DNA from: Hymenobacter aerilatus
GTDB taxonomy: Bacteria > Bacteroidota > Bacteroidia > Cytophagales > Hymenobacteraceae
NCBI RefSeq assembly: GCF_022921095.1
Contig: NZ_CP095053.1
Location: 124,001-188,000, forward strand
Length of the DNA stretch: 64,000 bases
Direction of reading: 5' to 3'
The notes under the pieces were generated by a model. It had not been told where the DNA came from and ran no database searches. It worked only from the letters and a program-made list of their open reading frames with translations. The position numbers were made by a program, and so were the translations under genes. Positions 60,296 to 64,000 of the stretch are shown piece by piece. The first letter of the stretch is position 1, and each line of letters opens with the position of its first letter.

Positions 60296-62853
60296 ACTGG
60301 CTCGAACAAACCCTTTCGCCCGCCTTAGTACGCGCCTTAGGCTGGACGCTGCTCCACTCGCTCTGGCAAGGTGCCGTAGTGGCCCTAGCTTTGGTAGGAC
60401 TCTTGCTGCTCCTGCGCCGCCACAGTGCGCAGGTACGCTATACCACGGCCGCTGTAGCCCTGCTCACGCTGCTGGTGCTGTCGGCCGTTACATTTAGCAA
60501 ATACTACCTGCTGGCAACGCCTGTAGCACCGGTACCAGCTGCTGTCACCTATGAGGTAGTGAACCTAGCAGCGTCTACTGGCACGGGTGAGGTAGCTTCG
60601 AAGCTACCTACCGCCGCGCCGGTAGCCACTACATCGGTATGGCAGCGCAGCCTGCTCTATTTTGATCAAAACATGCCGGTGCTAGTGGCAGCCTGGTTGC
60701 TGGGTCTGCTGGCCATGACGCTACGCCTGCTGGGCGGACTAGCCTACGTGCAACGTCTGCGTCACTACCGCGTGCAGCCCCTGGGGCAGGACTGGCAGCG
60801 CCGATTGGCGGAGCTGGCCCAGCGCGCTGGCTTGCAGCGCCCCGTGCAACTGCTGGAATCGGCCAGGGTGAAGGCGCCGCTGGTGGTAGGGCACCTGCAG
60901 CCCGTGATTCTGCTGCCGCTGGGTACCGTCACGGGGCTGAGTCAGACATATATGGAAGCTATTCTGGCCCACGAACTGGCCCACATAGCGCGCCGCGACT
61001 ACTTGATGAATCTGCTACAATCTGTGGCCGAAATCCTGTTTTTCTATCATCCTGCGGTGTGGTTTATGACGGCCTGCCTGCGCACCGAGCGCGAAAACTG
61101 CTGCGACGACATGGCAATTACCTTGGTAGGCGGCAACCCCCTCACCTTGGCCCGCGCCCTGGCTGCACTAGCGGAGCACACCGTAGCACCAAAAGTCACC
61201 CCACAGCTGGCTTTGTCGGCAGTAGGGCCCAATGGCTCGTTGCTGGGCCGTATTCGGCGGCTGGTGCAGGGCCGCACGGCCCCTACCTTCACGGAGGGCT
61301 TTATGGCCGCCTGCGTAGTGCTGGTGGGGCTAGTGCTGCTGAGCACAGCCGTAACGCTGGCCGGCCCGCGCGCCGCGACCAATACGTCTGATACTCTTGT
61401 AGCCGCTTCCGAAGCAGCTGCAGTGGAACCGGACCCTGTGCTGGTGCGCGAGACGACGGCCCTAGCACCGGCCGCGGCGCCCACCGAAATGCGCATTCTC
61501 AGTATCTCGGCTGATGGCAAAGCGCTGGCGCAGATTGGCGCCATGCAGGTGAGCTTCGACACAACCCTGAACCCAAACGTAATGCGCCAACTGCGTGCGT
61601 TGGGACGCATTGAGGGTAACGGCAACGGTACCGTAGTCATCAAAAAAGACAAGAAAGGCCGCCTGAAAGAGCTGTACGTAGATGGTAGCCGCGTGGAGTT
61701 GGAAGAGTCCAAAGGCAAAAAGGCTAAAGGCGAGCAGGTGCAGGTAGTGCAGTTGCCTCCTCTAGCTAAGAGCAATATCAGTATCGACCTAAATGAGATG
61801 ACGCGTAATGCATTGAGACAGGCCGAACGCGAGTTGAATCAAATAGATATAAATGCTATTACTGAAGATGCTTTAGCCGAAGCAAATCGTGAACTCAGAT
61901 TAGTTGATATTCAATGGAATGTAAACCAGGCATTACGAGAGGTAGACAAGGAATACAGAGAAGCACGAAAGAATGCGACAACTGAAGACGAAATAGAAAA
62001 GCTAGAGGAGCAATGGCAGAGCAAACGCCATGAAGTAGATAAAGCTCTTAGAAATCTAGTAGAAGATCGGCACGAGATTCAAATTGAATTGAATAAACGT
62101 CAGCGTAAACTTGACGAAGCTCATCGGGAGGTAGAGGAATCGCGCCGCGAGATGGAAGAAAGCCGCCGCGACATGGAGGAATCGCGCCGAGAAGCCGAAG
62201 AGGAGCGACGCAATGCATTGGATGAAGCCTTGGAAACTGCGTTGCTGAAGGACGGCCTGATTAAATCTGCCGATAACTATCAGCTGCGACTGAGCGCAAC
62301 AGAGCTGACCGTAAACGGCACCAAGCAGTCGGCCACGCTACAGAAGAAATACCTGGCGCTCTACGAATCGGCTAGCGGACGCAAGCTGAGCGGCACGGGT
62401 TCCGTGAACATCAACAAGAACAGCACGGGCCGCACCAACATTATCAGCGGGCCGCGGGGTAGCACGCGGCTGTCTGCCTCCGTAACGCGCTCCGGCACCG
62501 GTCGAGTGATGCCTACCCCGCCCGCGCCACCTGCCCCGCCGGCAGCGCCCGGTACGCCTGCCATGCCCGCTCCGCCGGCCCCACCGGCTGCTCCAGCCGC
62601 ACCTAACGTGCCGGTCCCACCCGCGCCGCCTACCCCACCCACGCTCGGTACTGATGAACTACGCACGCAGCTGCGCAAAGACGGACTATTGGGAGCCAAT
62701 GAAAAGAGCTTCCAGTTTCAGCTGGATAAAAATGGCCTGCGTGTAAACGGCAAGCCACAACCGGCGGCAATGACGGCCAAATACCGCCGGATCTATGACA
62801 TACCCACTAGCGGCAACTCCAACCGCACGGTGCAAGTGTCAGTAAGCGAATGA
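60292..62853 (+). CDS. M56 (BlaR1-like) membrane metallopeptidase with extended C-terminal region
   Basis: 853 residues. Four membrane helices surround the zinc protease site ILAHELAHIARRDYL (His227, Glu228, His231) and the downstream Glu in CLRTERENCCDD. A further helix (about 342-365) leads to the outside. The C-terminal half has no penicillin-binding domain: a beta region (400-490), a highly charged coiled coil (about 500-650; REVEESRREMEESRRDMEE), then two copies of a roughly 48-residue module (648-695 and 790-840; KDGLIKSADNYQLRL... and KDGLLGANEKSFQFQL...) separated by a Pro/Ala-rich linker. Probably the signal transducer for the BlaI repressor. Confidence 0.92.
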   Translation: MNWLEQTLSPALVRALGWTLLHSLWQGAVVALALVGLLLLLRRHSAQVRYTTAAVALLTLLVLSAVTFSKYYLLATPVAPVPAAVTYEVVNLAASTGTGEVASKLPTAAPVATTSVWQRSLLYFDQNMPVLVAAWLLGLLAMTLRLLGGLAYVQRLRHYRVQPLGQDWQRRLAELAQRAGLQRPVQLLESARVKAPLVVGHLQPVILLPLGTVTGLSQTYMEAILAHELAHIARRDYLMNLLQSVAEILFFYHPAVWFMTACLRTERENCCDDMAITLVGGNPLTLARALAALAEHTVAPKVTPQLALSAVGPNGSLLGRIRRLVQGRTAPTFTEGFMAACVVLVGLVLLSTAVTLAGPRAATNTSDTLVAASEAAAVEPDPVLVRETTALAPAAAPTEMRILSISADGKALAQIGAMQVSFDTTLNPNVMRQLRALGRIEGNGNGTVVIKKDKKGRLKELYVDGSRVELEESKGKKAKGEQVQVVQLPPLAKSNISIDLNEMTRNALRQAERELNQIDINAITEDALAEANRELRLVDIQWNVNQALREVDKEYREARKNATTEDEIEKLEEQWQSKRHEVDKALRNLVEDRHEIQIELNKRQRKLDEAHREVEESRREMEESRRDMEESRREAEEERRNALDEALETALLKDGLIKSADNYQLRLSATELTVNGTKQSATLQKKYLALYESASGRKLSGTGSVNINKNSTGRTNIISGPRGSTRLSASVTRSGTGRVMPTPPAPPAPPAAPGTPAMPAPPAPPAAPAAPNVPVPPAPPTPPTLGTDELRTQLRKDGLLGANEKSFQFQLDKNGLRVNGKPQPAAMTAKYRRIYDIPTSGNSNRTVQVSVSE

Positions 62854-62859
62854 GAAGAG

Positions 62860-62896
62860 AAAAAGGCCGGTAGCATTACGCTACCGGCCTTTTTTG
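62860..62896 (+). terminator. Terminator after the M56 gene
   Basis: Stem AAAAAGGCCGGTAGC / GCTACCGGCC-TTTTTT (loop ATTAC region) 7 bases after the stop, ending in T6. Confidence 0.92.
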
Positions 62897-63040
62897 TAGC
62901 AGTAGTAGCGTTGTTGGCAGTGGCCGTTTTTATTCTTCGGCGACTAAGCAACGCTTGTGGTCGGGTCTGCATCTATGGCCCCGTATAGCTGATTCATTGG
63001 CCTGCTTTTCTATCGTCCTACCTCTTCCCGCCCTGTATTT

Positions 63041-64000
63041 ATGTTGCGTTTTTGTAGCCTGCTGTGGGTAGGCTTGGCTATGCTGTGCCTGCCCGCCGTG
63101 GCCCAGACTTCGGCGTCAGCTTCGGCCGTTACCCTGGCATCCAAAAAGCAATTGCAGGCCCTGCGCATCACAGAAGCCATCAAGCTCGATGGTGTGCTGG
63201 ACGAGACCGTATGGCAGCAGGCGGAGGTAGCCTCGCAGTTTATCCAGAACCGCCCCGCGCCCGGCCGACCCGAGCGCCACCCCACGGAGGTGCGCATCCT
63301 CTACGACGACGCCAACCTCTACATTGGGGCCGTGATGCACGATGTTAGTGCCGATTCCATTCCGCGCCAGCTTACGCAGCGCGACGACCTCGACGGTAAC
63401 ACCGACTTCTTCGGTATCTTCCTCGATACCTACCACGACAAGCTCAATGGCTACGGCTTTTTCGTGACGACGGGTGGCGTGCAAGGCGATGCGCGCTACT
63501 CGCCGGCCGGCGGCGAAGACTTCAACTGGAATGCCGTCTGGGACTCGCGCACCGCCTTGCGCGGCACCGACTGGGTGGCTGAAATCCGGATTCCCTACTC
63601 TGCCATTCGCTTCAGCAACGTGCCCGAGCAGCTGTGGGGCCTCAACTTCATGCGCCAGCGCAAGCGCGACAACCAAGGCTTCTTCTGGAATGAAGTGAAG
63701 CCCGCCGTGGATGGTTTCGTAAACCAATGGGGCGAGCTACGCGGCATTCGCGACGTGAAGCCACCCCTGCGCCTCTCGCTTACGCCCTATTTATCAGCTT
63801 ACGTGAACCGCAACGCCGTGAGCGTAGAAGGGCAGCGCCGCACCACCACCAGCTTCAACGGTGGTGCGGATGTGAAGTGGGGCATCAACGAGAGCTTCAC
63901 GCTGGATGCTACCCTGGTGCCCGATTTCGGACAGGTGCAGAGTGATAACCAGGTCTTGAACCTGTCGCCGTTTGAGGTGCAGTTCAACGAAAACCGACAG
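63041..64000 (+). CDS. DUF5916 family outer-membrane protein (3' truncated by window)
   Basis: 320 codons are visible from the ATG at 63041 to the window edge, with no stop. Signal peptide MLRFCSLLWVGLAMLCLPAVAQ; residues 40-200 are a carbohydrate-binding-module-9-like domain (ITEAIKLDGVLDETVWQQAE, VRILYDDANLYIGAVMHD, FFGIFLDTYHDKLNGYGFFV, WVAEIRIPYSAIRF); from about residue 285 the DUF5916 hallmark begins (TLVPDFGQVQSDNQVLNLSP). In full proteins a beta-barrel follows. The biological role is not known. No operator dyad was seen upstream. Confidence 0.9.
   Translation, partial: MLRFCSLLWVGLAMLCLPAVAQTSASASAVTLASKKQLQALRITEAIKLDGVLDETVWQQAEVASQFIQNRPAPGRPERHPTEVRILYDDANLYIGAVMHDVSADSIPRQLTQRDDLDGNTDFFGIFLDTYHDKLNGYGFFVTTGGVQGDARYSPAGGEDFNWNAVWDSRTALRGTDWVAEIRIPYSAIRFSNVPEQLWGLNFMRQRKRDNQGFFWNEVKPAVDGFVNQWGELRGIRDVKPPLRLSLTPYLSAYVNRNAVSVEGQRRTTTSFNGGADVKWGINESFTLDATLVPDFGQVQSDNQVLNLSPFEVQFNENRQ

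Noticed and set aside
60292..62853. BlaR1 beta-lactam resistance sensor
   Set aside because: The zinc-peptidase part fits, but there is no penicillin-binding C-terminal domain and no beta-lactamase gene nearby.
1..64000. tRNA, rRNA or replication origin
   Set aside because: No cloverleaf with a conserved T-loop, no rRNA segment, and no DnaA-box cluster was recognised by eye; a covariance-model scan would be decisive.

Overview
The window looks like chromosome of a GC-rich Bacteroidota, most likely a Hymenobacter-like member of the Cytophagales. The evidence is the gene repertoire (Bacteroidota-type LptD, DUF5916 and OMP_b-brl families, DUF4369-TlpA lipoproteins, Rho with a very long disordered insert, BlaI/M56 pair, rpsP-rimM-trmD-rplS cluster) and several promoters with the Bacteroidota -7 element TAnnTTTG. 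It is an ordinary core-genome stretch with one IS110-family insertion, and no prophage, CRISPR array, rRNA or tRNA gene was recognised.

Layout. 1-2.1 kb: 3' end of a PolX-type PHP protein and a family 9 glycosyltransferase. 2.2-6.8 kb: lipoprotein, serS and rho. 6.8-11.8 kb: secreted and lipoproteins, a DsbA-like protein, and a minus-strand cluster of UbiA prenyltransferase, methyltransferase and two membrane proteins. 12.2-15.4 kb: a small regulon (membrane protein, winged-helix regulator, large DUF4153/4173-like membrane protein) with the same 17-bp palindrome at both promoters. 15.6-21.2 kb: PBP1A, a TIGR01777 epimerase, folE plus a PTPS/QueD-family gene, and a secreted coiled-coil protein. 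21.2-25.1 kb: a degenerate pyrophosphatase-like lipoprotein, a small protein, and rplS-trmD-rimM-rpsP. 25.2-33.1 kb: desaturase, pseudouridine synthase, panB, lptD, amidase and an MCE protein. 33.3-42.7 kb: acyl-CoA carboxylase subunit, poxB, a SirB1-like protein, a redoxin, a phosphopantetheinyl transferase, a WD40 protein, a DivIVA-domain protein and folB. 42.8-47.8 kb: sugar dehydrogenase, then ECF sigma factor, HEAT-bearing anti-sigma factor and two DUF4097 proteins. 48-52.1 kb: an outer-membrane beta-barrel receptor and an IS110 element. 52.3-56.6 kb: YbbP/YbbA-like ABC transporter divergent from a TesA-like esterase. 57.2-62.9 kb: tandem duplicated thioredoxin lipoproteins, then a BlaI regulator and an M56 peptidase. 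63 kb to the end: 5' part of a DUF5916 protein.

Two regulatory circuits can be read directly. TACGA-N6-TCGTA dyads flank the promoter of blaI-M56 (59.8 kb) and, with nearly the same geometry, the promoter of the outer-membrane protein gene at 48.26 kb, which suggests that the BlaI regulator controls both. ACTTTG-N5-CAAAGT palindromes sit exactly 15 bp upstream of two start codons around the winged-helix regulator gene. The third notable structure is a family of long intergenic palindromes (REP/MITE-like) whose arms differ between copies but match within each copy.
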